Of a DNA stretch of 6,302 nt, positions 1-5,322 are shown piece by piece. The stretch's first letter is position 1; each line of letters begins with the position of its first letter. The stretch lies in contig JASHUX010000251.1 of NCBI GenBank assembly GCA_030039775.1, forward strand, positions 1 to 6,302. Reading direction: 5' to 3'. The notes under the pieces are model-generated. The model saw only the letters and a list, made by a program, of their open reading frames with translations, had not been told where the DNA came from and searched no databases. The stretch comes from Alphaproteobacteria bacterium (GTDB taxonomy: Bacteria; Pseudomonadota; Alphaproteobacteria; ATCC43930; CGMCC-115725). A program made the position numbers and the translations under genes.

Positions 1-197
1 TGGCGAAACTGATCGTCCACGGCGCCGGCCGGAACGAATGCATCATGCGGATGCGGCGCGCGCTCGAGGAGTATGTCATCACCGGCATCGACACGACGAT
101 TCCGCTGCATCAGCTGCTGGCCGCGGAGCCCGATTTCATCGACGGCAATTACGACGTCCACTGGCTCGAGCGGTACGTGGCCCGGACCCGGCCGTGA
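1..197 (+). CDS. accC: Biotin carboxylase of acetyl-CoA carboxylase, C-terminal end (partial)
   Basis: The 5' part of this gene lies outside the window. The first complete codon begins at base 3, and 64 residues are visible before the TGA at 195-197. They match the end of the biotin carboxylase C-terminal domain: AKLIVHG, then RNEC, a helix RMRRALEEYVITGI, the DTTIPLH strand, and the closing GNYDVHWLERY motif found at the end of AccC proteins. The enzyme carboxylates the biotin on AccB with ATP and bicarbonate, the first half-reaction of acetyl-CoA carboxylase in fatty-acid synthesis. Propionyl- and methylcrotonyl-CoA carboxylase alpha subunits share this domain, but they normally continue into a biotin-carrier domain. 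The stop here right after the carboxylase domain favours stand-alone AccC. The stop codon overlaps the GTG start of aat (GTGA), so the two are probably co-transcribed and translationally coupled. Confidence 0.93.
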   Translation, partial: AKLIVHGAGRNECIMRMRRALEEYVITGIDTTIPLHQLLAAEPDFIDGNYDVHWLERYVARTRP

Positions 198-832
198 CGC
201 GGCAGCTAGACGCGGATTTGCTGCTGCGGGCCTATGCCGCCGGAATCTTTCCGATGGCCGATTCGGCGGACGCGCCGGACCTTTTCTGGGTCGATCCCGA
301 AGAGCGCGGGATCATTCCGCTCGACGGCTTCCACCTGTCGCGGCGGCTTCGGCGGACCGTGCGCGACGATTCGTTCGAGATTCGCAGCGACCACGATTTC
401 GTCACGGTGATGCGCGGCTGCGCGGCGGCAACGAAGGAGCGGCCCAAGACCTGGATCAACGAGGAGCTGATCGCCGTCTATTCCGATCTCGCCCGCCGCG
501 GTCACGCGCACACGGTCGAAGCCTGGCGCGACGGTAAGTTGGTCGGCGGTCTCTACGGCGTAACGCTCGGCGGCGCATTTTTTGGCGAAAGCATGTTCAG
601 CCGCGTCACCGACGCGAGCAAGGTCGCGCTGGCGCATCTCGTGGCCCGGCTGCGGCTCGGCGGCTATAGGCTGCTCGACGTGCAGTTCGTGACGCCGCAT
701 CTGCAACGCTTTGGTGCCGTCGCGATCCCCCGTGCGGATTATCGCCGTTTGCTGACAATTTGCTTATCGGCCCCCGCGAAATGGTGGGCCGACCCGTTAC
801 GCGGCCTCGAGGTGGTCGCGGTCCTAATTTGA
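194..832 (+). CDS. aat: Leucyl/phenylalanyl-tRNA--protein transferase
   Basis: This cytosolic enzyme moves Leu or Phe from aminoacyl-tRNA onto proteins with N-terminal Arg or Lys, marking them for ClpS/ClpAP in the bacterial N-end rule pathway. The product is 212 residues, a typical bacterial length. Family motifs appear in order: RAYAAGIFPMAD (12-23), FWVDPEERGIIP (31-42), KTWI (85-88), LVGGLYGV (116-123), GESMFSR (131-137), ASKVAL (141-146), DVQF (162-165) and HLQRFGA. Glu132, Met134, Gln164 and Trp87 line up with E. coli Glu156, Met158, Gln188 and Trp111, so the catalytic pocket looks intact. I chose the GTG at 194 because it overlaps the accC stop (GTGA) and places the conserved N-terminus correctly. 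An in-frame ATG at 38 would lie inside accC and add non-family sequence. The 3' end overlaps the convergent DUF2155 gene by 9 bp, leaving no room for an intergenic terminator. Confidence 0.95.
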   Translation: MTRQLDADLLLRAYAAGIFPMADSADAPDLFWVDPEERGIIPLDGFHLSRRLRRTVRDDSFEIRSDHDFVTVMRGCAAATKERPKTWINEELIAVYSDLARRGHAHTVEAWRDGKLVGGLYGVTLGGAFFGESMFSRVTDASKVALAHLVARLRLGGYRLLDVQFVTPHLQRFGAVAIPRADYRRLLTICLSAPAKWWADPLRGLEVVAVLI

Positions 833-1240
833 CTTCCGCAGGCCCGGCGGGGCCGGCACTGCCGCCGCATCGGTTTCCTTGCAGTCCAGCACGCTCACAT
901 CATAGACCGGGTTTTCGAGCGCGGACAGCGCCGGCGAAGACGCAAACATCCAGCCGCTGAAAATCCGTTCCGGCCGTGTCGTCGGCCCGGCATCGGGCGG
1001 CAGCTCGTCGATGACCAGGAAGGCCGCACTTTCGGGCGTTTCTTCGGGTGGGTGCTTGACGCACGCCTTCGCCGTGATCAGCAGATTGCCGTAGCGCACT
1101 TGTTGATCGAGCGGCGCGTCTATAGTGGCGATGCGGGCGGTGGTCTTGTCGAGGCCCTGCAAGACGGCGACGGTGCCGGCCCAGGCGGGAAAAGCAGCAA
1201 TCACAACAACTAGCCCACCGAGACCCGTAAACAACCTCAC
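824..1240 (-). CDS. DUF2155 family secreted protein
   Basis: The product is 138 residues with an N-terminal signal peptide: a charged start (MR), a hydrophobic core at about 7-17, and a likely signal peptidase I site at A19-W-A21. The mature part carries the DUF2155 pattern: LDKTTARIATIDAP (30-43), VRYGNLLITAKAC (48-60), AAFLVIDE (72-79), RIFSGWMFASSPALSALENPVYDV (split over 92-115) and a final LDC. Cys60 and Cys120 are the only cysteines of the mature chain and could form a disulfide in the periplasm (inference). The family is known from alphaproteobacteria and its function is unknown. Translation starts at GTG (1238-1240), which overlaps the TGA of the upstream 76-aa gene, so it is probably the last gene of the minus-strand operon. 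Its 3' end overlaps aat from the opposite strand by 9 bp. Confidence 0.88.
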   Translation of the reverse strand: MRLFTGLGGLVVVIAAFPAWAGTVAVLQGLDKTTARIATIDAPLDQQVRYGNLLITAKACVKHPPEETPESAAFLVIDELPPDAGPTTRPERIFSGWMFASSPALSALENPVYDVSVLDCKETDAAAVPAPPGLRKSN

Positions 1241-1467
1241 TTATTCACCTTTTTATATGGATTAACAATAGTTTCCGACAGTTTCTTTATAACATCCCTG
1301 AATTGAGATTCGTCGCATCCCATCAACACGGCATCCTCGAAAGCGTCCTGCGCCAGCTCGCGAATCTCTTCAAGATTTTCGTTCAGAACCTTGATCTTAT
1401 CGATGCAGCTTACCGGCTCACCTTGAGGTGTCAGCCAGACTGGCAGATTCAGTTTGCTCTTGGGCAT
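1237..1467 (-). CDS. Small conserved-looking protein of unknown function (low GC)
   Basis: I do not recognise a named family. The 76-residue product has no signal peptide or membrane segment and looks soluble. A short N-terminal stretch (KLNLPVWLTPQGEPVSC) is followed by predicted helices rich in Glu and Asp (about 22-50) and a Lys-rich C-terminus (NPYKKVNK). It reads as a real gene because it fits between neighbours with almost no spare DNA: 6 bp after the mlaD stop, and GTGA overlap with the DUF2155 start. I count 105 G+C in 231 bp, about 45%, clearly below the visibly GC-rich neighbours, and codons such as AAA, AAT and ATA are frequent. No strong Shine-Dalgarno precedes the ATG, so it may depend on coupling to mlaD. 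It could be a small regulator or partner of its neighbours, but nothing in the sequence says which. Confidence 0.75.
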   Translation of the reverse strand: MPKSKLNLPVWLTPQGEPVSCIDKIKVLNENLEEIRELAQDAFEDAVLMGCDESQFRDVIKKLSETIVNPYKKVNK

Positions 1468-1473
1468 CGCACG

Positions 1474-1989
1474 TTAGGGCTTCGCAGGAGCGGTCGGCTG
1501 ATTCGGGGGCGGGCCATTAGGTTGGGACGGCTTCTTTTGATTGCCACCGCCCTGGCTGAAAATGTATTGGCCGATGAGCGACTGCAGATCCATCGGCGGC
1601 TGGGTATGAGAGATCGTGCCGCCGGGTTTGATGACTTCGTCCTCGTTCCCGGGCGTCAGCGACACAAAATCGGAACCCAGCAAACCGGACGAGGTCACCG
1701 CCGCGACCGTATCGACCGGCAGCTTGACGTCGCTTTGGACAGTCAGCCGCACGATCGCCTCGAAGGTCTTCGAATCGAGCGTTTCGTTGAGCACCGTCCC
1801 GACTTTGATGCCGCTGATGCGGACGTCGGCGCCGCTCTTGAGTCCGCCGACCCGGTCGAATCGGGCGGTCAACTCGTAGCCCGAAACCGCGCGCACTTCG
1901 GTGGTAGTATAGGCAAAGAACAGGAACAGCGCCGCGACCACGAGAACGACGGCTCCCATCACCGTCTCGATAGCGTTGCGTTTGATCAT
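1474..1989 (-). CDS. mlaD: MlaD/MCE-domain outer-membrane lipid asymmetry protein
   Basis: The 171-residue product has the standard MlaD plan. There is one N-terminal membrane anchor (about 10-28), one MCE domain (about 38-117: YELTARFDRVGGLKSGADVR, ISGIKVGTV, then SSGLLGSDFVSLTPG), and a tail ending in an Asn/Gln/Pro-rich low-complexity stretch (about 150-171). MlaD forms the periplasmic ring of the Mla ABC transporter, which moves phospholipids between the outer and inner membranes. Its usual partners MlaE and MlaF are not in this window. The ATG at 1987-1989 gives MIKRN directly before the membrane segment and overlaps the upstream NDUFA12 stop as TAATG. In-frame codons up to 2181 would only add non-family sequence read from inside the NDUFA12 gene. 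The overlap and lack of a strong ribosome site suggest coupled translation. Confidence 0.9.
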   Translation of the reverse strand: MIKRNAIETVMGAVVLVVAALFLFFAYTTTEVRAVSGYELTARFDRVGGLKSGADVRISGIKVGTVLNETLDSKTFEAIVRLTVQSDVKLPVDTVAAVTSSGLLGSDFVSLTPGNEDEVIKPGGTISHTQPPMDLQSLIGQYIFSQGGGNQKKPSQPNGPPPNQPTAPAKP

Positions 1990-2366
1990 TATTCGGGACG
2001 CCACGCCTCGTAGTCGCCGCTTGAGCGCGCGCGGCGGCCACCGCGCAGCACCGAGCCCTGCGGATGGTACGCAAGCGGCGTGCCGGTGAGATTGGGTTGA
2101 TGTTCCTTCTGCCACGGATAGAGCGGCGTCGCCGCGCCGGTCGGAACCGTGTCGATCGTATGGTGCAGCCAAGCGTGCCACATCGCCGGCACTTTGCTGG
2201 CCTCGGGCGTGCCGTAATAGAGCACCCAGCGCTTCTCGCGGCTTTGGCGGCCGCCGCCGCGCTGAAAGGTGGTCTTGCCCTTTTCCCGATAATACCGGTT
2301 GCCGAACTGGTCAGTGCCGACCTGCTCGCCCCGCAGCCAAGTGAAAAGTCGCGTGCCGATAGTCAT
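1989..2366 (-). CDS. NDUFA12/B17.2-family NADH:ubiquinone oxidoreductase accessory subunit
   Basis: The product is 125 residues and lacks a membrane segment. It has the family blocks GTRLFTW (4-10), VGTDQFGNRYYRE (16-28), KRWVLYYG (45-52), EASKVPAMWHAWLHHT (55-70), WQKEHQPNLTGTPLAYHP (85-102) and DYEAWRPE (118-125). In mitochondria and alphaproteobacteria this subunit sits on the peripheral arm of respiratory complex I, while the paralogous NDUFAF2 acts in assembly. The intact C-terminal block and normal length favour the subunit. As is common in alphaproteobacteria, the gene lies away from a nuo operon. The ATG at 2364-2366 is the only usable start, since an in-frame TAG lies three codons upstream. 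No clear Shine-Dalgarno is present in the 43-bp gap after the DUF1328 gene. A 6-bp stem (ATAGTC/GACTAT, 2359-2379) surrounds the start codon. Confidence 0.92.
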   Translation of the reverse strand: MTIGTRLFTWLRGEQVGTDQFGNRYYREKGKTTFQRGGGRQSREKRWVLYYGTPEASKVPAMWHAWLHHTIDTVPTGAATPLYPWQKEHQPNLTGTPLAYHPQGSVLRGGRRARSSGDYEAWRPE

Positions 2367-2409
2367 GGCCGCGGACTATGGCAGCGGGCATGCCGGGCTG
2401 CAACTGTGG

Positions 2410-2577
2410 CTATACGACGCCCGTCGCCAACACCGCTGCGACGCCGACGACGATCAAAATCACCAAAATGAAAATGAGCACTTCGGCAATGCCGAAGGAC
2501 GCTCGGGCAATGCCGCGAAAGCCGAGCAGCCCGGCAATCACCGCTATGCCGATGAAAATGATGATCCAATGCAGCAT
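2410..2577 (-). CDS. DUF1328 (YtjA-type) small inner-membrane protein
   Basis: This short gene encodes 55 residues, beginning MLHWIIIFIGIAVIAGLLGF and ending ATGVV before a TAG. It has two hydrophobic segments (about 4-20 and 33-50) separated by RGIARASFGIAE. That matches the DUF1328 pattern of a first helix ending AGLLGF, a G-I-A-x-A-x-x-G-I-A linker and a second helix. Proteins of this family are 50-65 residues long and of unknown function. A good ribosome-binding site (GGAGGA) sits four to five bases before the ATG. It starts 12 bp after the GNAT gene stop and ends 43 bp before the NDUFA12 start on the same strand. The length, the motif and the ribosome site together make this a confident call despite its small size. 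Confidence 0.88.
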   Translation of the reverse strand: MLHWIIIFIGIAVIAGLLGFRGIARASFGIAEVLIFILVILIVVGVAAVLATGVV

Positions 2578-2580
2578 GAA

Positions 2581-2586
2581 TCCTCC
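2581..2586 (-). promoter_or_regulatory. Shine-Dalgarno site of the DUF1328 gene
   Basis: The plus strand reads TCCTCC, giving GGAGGA in the minus-strand mRNA just ahead of the ATG at 2575-2577. It is the strongest ribosome-binding site in the minus-strand cluster and fixes the start of this very short gene. Confidence 0.75.
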
Positions 2587-2589
2587 ACG

Positions 2590-3084
2590 TCACCTCGGTA
2601 GCACCAGCTCGACCCGTCCCGGCCGCGCGCCCGGCGCGTCGGTCGGGCGGAATCCCAGCCGTTCCAGCACCCGCCACGACGCCCGATTCTCGGGTCGGCA
2701 TTCCGCGACGATTCGCGGTGACGGAGTCGCCGCTCGCAGGCGCGCGACGACCGCCAGCGCCGCTTCGTGCGCGTAACCCTGGCGCTGGAACGCGGTGCCT
2801 ATCCAATAGCCGATCTCGACCGCGCCGGTTCCCCGGAGATGCGAGCCGATGACGCCGACCAACAAATTATCGGCGCGCCGCCAAATGCCGCGGTACAGGT
2901 CCCGGCCGTTGCCGTTCTGCGCGATCAGCGCCGTCGCGTCCGCCAGCGAAAAGGGCGCGCGCAAGAACGAGACCGCGTCGATGATGGCCGGATCGTCGGT
3001 CAGTCGCCGTAGCGGTTCGGCGTCTGCCGCGCCGAGCGCGATCAGGCGGAGCCGATCCGTTTCAATGGTTGACGAATCGATCAT
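2590..3084 (-). CDS. GNAT family N-acetyltransferase, RimJ/RimL type
   Basis: The 164-residue product begins with the ETDRLRLI strand typical of RimL-like acetyltransferases (about 8-15). It then has GIWRRADNLLVGVIG and the substrate-side strand GAVEIGYWIG. The acetyl-CoA pyrophosphate-binding loop QRQGYAHEA follows, and then the late block AECRPENRASWRVLERLGF, in which the Asn-x-x-Ser pattern and LGF are typical. It should transfer an acetyl group from acetyl-CoA to an amine, but the substrate cannot be told from sequence. Relatives modify ribosomal proteins, antibiotics or small metabolites. It lies 12 bp upstream of the DUF1328 gene and may be the first gene of the minus-strand cluster. 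Its start faces the flavoprotein pseudogene across a 50-bp divergent gap. Confidence 0.88.
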   Translation of the reverse strand: MIDSSTIETDRLRLIALGAADAEPLRRLTDDPAIIDAVSFLRAPFSLADATALIAQNGNGRDLYRGIWRRADNLLVGVIGSHLRGTGAVEIGYWIGTAFQRQGYAHEAALAVVARLRAATPSPRIVAECRPENRASWRVLERLGFRPTDAPGARPGRVELVLPR

Positions 3085-3095
3085 GGAGCCGTTCG

Positions 3096-3106
3096 ATACT
3101 CAGTAT
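3096..3106. promoter_or_regulatory. Short palindrome / possible -10 in the GNAT-oxidase divergent gap
   Basis: ATACT and AGTAT flank a single C, giving an 11-bp dyad in the 50-bp space between two divergent starts. On the minus strand, TATACT (3102-3107) resembles a -10 box about 17 bases before the GNAT ATG. No convincing -35 box is seen at the usual spacing. It could be a -10 element, an operator, or chance. Confidence 0.3.
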
Positions 3107-3120
3107 ATCAATCGACGCGC

Positions 3121-3128
3121 GGGAGAAG
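3121..3128 (+). promoter_or_regulatory. Shine-Dalgarno site of the broken oxidase gene
   Basis: GGGAGAAG lies about 6-10 bases before the ATG at 3135 and supports that ATG as the ancestral start, ahead of the upstream in-frame ATG at 3069, which lies within the GNAT gene. Confidence 0.6.
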
Positions 3129-3134
3129 ACCACC

Positions 3135-4456
3135 ATGTCCGACCAGCCGAACCTGCCGCCGGGGCTGTCGGCGGGCCAATTCGCGGCGGTGCTGAAACGG
3201 TTCGAAGCGGAGCTCGGCGCCGGCGCGGTGGTAAGCGATCCGGCGGCGCTGACTGAGTTCTACGACCCCTACAATCTCCCCAGCCGCACTGACTTCAAGC
3301 CGTCGGCGGCACTGTTCCCGACCACGGTCGAGCAGATCTAGGCAATCCTCGCCATAGCGAACGAGGCGAAGACGCCGCTCTGGACCGTGGGCCAGGGCCG
3401 CAACAACGCCTATGGCGGCGCGGCGCCGCGCTTGCCAGGCGCGGTGCTGGTCCATTTGCGCAACATGAACAAAGTGCTCGAGATCGACGAGGCGAACGCC
3501 TACGCGGTGGTCGAGCCGGGCGTGCGGTTCTTCGATCTTTACGAGGCGATCCGCGCCGGCGGTCACCAATTGATGATTTCGGTGCCCGATCTCGGCTGGG
3601 GCAGTGTCATCGGCAACACGCTCGATCACGGTTTCGGCTACACGCCCTACGGCGACCATACCGCCTCGCAATGCGGCATGGAGGTAGTGCTGGGCGACGG
3701 CGACGTGCTGCGCACTGGCATGGGCGCAATGCGCGGCAACGGCGCGTGGCAGACTTATAAGAAGGGCTTCGGCCCAAGCGCGGACGGCCTTTTCATGCAA
3801 TCGAATTTCGGCATCGTCACCAAGATGGGCATGTGGCTGTTGCCGACGCCGGAATGCTACATGTCGTGCTACGCTTCGGTGCCGAAGGAGTCTGATCTCG
3901 AAGCGTTGATCGACACACTCCGGCCGCTGGTGCTCGACCGCACCATTCCGAATTATCCGATCGTCGGCAACGTGCTCGGCGCGGCATCGCAAACCTCGCC
4001 GCGCAAGGATTGGTACAACGGCGACGGCCCCCTGCCCGACTCCGTCCTCGACGACATGACCAAGAAGCTGAATTGTGGTCACTGGAACATGCGGTTCGCG
4101 CTTTACGGCCGCGAGGCGTCGTTGAATCCTTCGGCCTCGATTACTGCGCCGGCATCATTATCATGCCGCGCAGCGCGCTACAGATTTGCTTATTGAACTT
4201 CGACAAGAAAGACCCGGCGCAGGTCGCTCGCGCCTTCGAGTGCTGCAAGGCGCTTGTCGTCGCGGCGGCGAAGGCGGGTTATGGCGAATACCGAGCCCAT
4301 CTCGAAGTGATGGACCTGGTCGCCGAGCAATACGATTTCAACAATCACGCGCTGCGCCGCTTCAACGAGCGCCTCAAGGACGCGCTCGACCCGAACGGTA
4401 TCCTGTCTCCCGGCAAGCAAGGCATTTGGCCAAAGGGCATGCGGCCCGCGCGTTAG
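3135..4456 (+). pseudogene. Broken FAD-linked oxidase of the vanillyl-alcohol oxidase / 4-cresol dehydrogenase family
   Basis: Intact relatives use FAD to oxidise para-substituted phenols such as 4-cresol or vanillyl alcohol. The ATG at 3135 opens a reading frame stopped by TAG at 3339-3341 (codon 69). The same frame then runs on with clear family sequence: GRNNAYGGAAPR (88-99, with Tyr93 at the position of VAO Tyr108), VVEPGVRFFDLYEAI, VPDLGWGSVIGN, GYTPYGDH (Asp174 at VAO Asp170), MEVVLGDGDVLRTGMGAM and GFGPSADGLFMQSNFGIVTK. Homology breaks at about 4116-4121, after LYGREA. It resumes in another frame with VVESFGLDY and continues through NFDKKD, YGEYRAH (Tyr/Arg of the active site) and LSPGKQGIWP to the TAG at 4454. 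About 440 residues remain against roughly 520-560 in the family, so some 80 are lost, with a net loss of 3n+1 bases. The residue matching VAO's FAD-linking His422 is Gln (codon 4181-4183). The rest is well preserved, implying recent decay. Confidence 0.88.
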
Positions 4457-5154
4457 CCGAGCAGCCATTCTCGCATCGCGGCATTGACGACGTCGGGCCG
4501 TTCCAACGTCGTCATGTGGCCGCAATGCTCGACCACGACGAGCCACGCATTCGGGATCAGCGCCGCCATCTCTTCGTGCCGCTCGAGCGGCGTCAGCAAA
4601 TCCTCGCGGCCGCACAGCACCAGCGTCGGCACCGCAATGCGCGCAAGGTCGGCGCGACCGTCGGACCGCGCCTGGATCGCCGTCTCCTGGCGCAGGAAAC
4701 CGTCGCGGCCGACTGCATTCGCCATCGCGGTAATCGTTCCGATTAGGTCAGAGTCGTTCAGGCGGTCCGGATGGATAAGCGTCGGCAGCAGGCGCGGGGT
4801 GACGCCGTGAAACTGGCCGCGCGACGACAGGGCAATCAGATCGCGCCGACGGCTGCTTTGCTCCGGCGTGTCGGCGCGAGCGGTGGTATCGAGCAAGGCG
4901 AGCCGCGTCACCCGATCCGGCGCCCACCGGACGATCTCCTGGGCGACGTAGCCGCCCATCGACAGGCCCGCCAACGCGAACTGCTCCGGCGCATCGGCCA
5001 GCACGCGGCGCGCCATCGCCGGAAACGAATCGTCGCGGGTTAGGTCCGGAACCGAGGCGTCGGCGACATCGGCGAGTCCGGCGGTCTGCGCAGCCCACAG
5101 CCGTCGGTCGCATAACAGACCGGGAAGCAGCACAAGCGGCATCTTTTCAGTCAT
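4453..5154 (-). CDS. Alpha/beta hydrolase
   Basis: The 233-residue product shows the alpha/beta-hydrolase fold order. LVLLPGLLCDRRLW (7-20) supplies the oxyanion-hole loop. Ser65 is the nucleophile in the elbow GLSMGG, Asp185 is the likely acid in VLCGREDLLTP, and His213 sits in EHCGHMTTLERP. The complete triad suggests an active esterase, lipase or C-C hydrolase. The LPGLLCDRRLW start is typical of a common proteobacterial subgroup whose substrates are mostly unknown. There is no signal peptide, so it should be cytosolic. I chose the ATG at 5152-5154 because it begins just before the first strand. An in-frame TTG at 5164-5166 would add only four residues. The gene converges on the oxidase pseudogene with a 4-bp overlap. 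Its substrate link to that oxidase, if any, is not visible. Confidence 0.88.
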   Translation of the reverse strand: MTEKMPLVLLPGLLCDRRLWAAQTAGLADVADASVPDLTRDDSFPAMARRVLADAPEQFALAGLSMGGYVAQEIVRWAPDRVTRLALLDTTARADTPEQSSRRRDLIALSSRGQFHGVTPRLLPTLIHPDRLNDSDLIGTITAMANAVGRDGFLRQETAIQARSDGRADLARIAVPTLVLCGREDLLTPLERHEEMAALIPNAWLVVVEHCGHMTTLERPDVVNAAMREWLLG

Positions 5155-5171
5155 TTCCGCTGCCAATTCAT
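5151..5171 (-). other. Possible six-codon leader ORF overlapping the hydrolase start
   Basis: Reading on the minus strand, an ATG at 5169-5171 gives MNWQRK and stops at a TGA (5151-5153). That stop overlaps the hydrolase ATG as ATGA. Such an overlap can couple translation, but the upstream Shine-Dalgarno is poor and so short an ORF is easily a chance event. Confidence 0.2.
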
Positions 5172-5211
5172 GTCAGAACAGGGACACCTTCCGGGATTTC
5201 CCAGAAACAAT

Positions 5212-5240
5212 TTGACTTTAGCCGCCTTAACCCCAATTAA
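5212..5240 (+). promoter_or_regulatory. Weak candidate sigma-70 promoter for the helicase gene
   Basis: TTGACT at 5212-5217 is a good -35 match. Seventeen bases later AATTAA (5235-5240) is a poor -10 match, about 3 of 6. The region is much richer in A+T than the flanking genes and points toward the helicase start at 5323, which would leave a leader of about 75 bases. Treat as tentative. Confidence 0.3.
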
Positions 5241-5256
5241 AGTGCGGCGCATTAAT
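5236..5256. repeat. Imperfect inverted repeat in the hydrolase-helicase intergenic region
   Basis: The left arm ATTAA-AG-TGCG and right arm CGCA-TTAAT mirror each other about G5247. All nine arm bases pair except for a two-base AG bulge on the left. The one-base centre is too tight for a normal RNA loop, so a protein-binding operator is more likely than a terminator. It partly overlaps the candidate -10 box. The rest of the 168-bp gap (5155-5322) holds no gene I can support. Confidence 0.4.
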
Positions 5257-5322
5257 GATACTGATGCCCGACGTGTATCCCAACCATTCACAAGACCGAA
5301 AGAAAGCAAAGTATCCTTTTCA

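Noticed and set aside
38..193. N-terminal extension of aat from an upstream ATG
   Set aside because: The added 52 residues overlap accC in another frame and are not family sequence; the GTG at 194 fits the family and the accC stop.
1303..2013. 236-codon plus-strand frame opposite mlaD and the small gene
   Set aside because: It spans two well-supported minus-strand genes and has shadow-frame composition (Arg, His, Asp rich) with no recognisable motif.
1990..2181. N-terminal extension of mlaD
   Set aside because: The 64 extra residues lie within the NDUFA12 gene and would place the membrane anchor deep in the protein, unlike MlaD.
3339..3341. TAG as a recoded or read-through codon in the oxidase
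   Set aside because: The downstream frameshift and loss of about 80 residues would inactivate the protein even if TAG were read through.
3108..4082. Long open frame of 324 codons on the minus strand, opposite the oxidase
   Set aside because: It is antisense to clear VAO-family coding sequence, is rich in Arg, His and Ala as GC-rich shadow frames are, and shows no domain.
5172..5210. GGGACACC...GGGATTTCCC stretch as a mobile-element end
   Set aside because: No matching inverted end, target duplication or transposase occurs in the window; the short palindrome alone is not enough.
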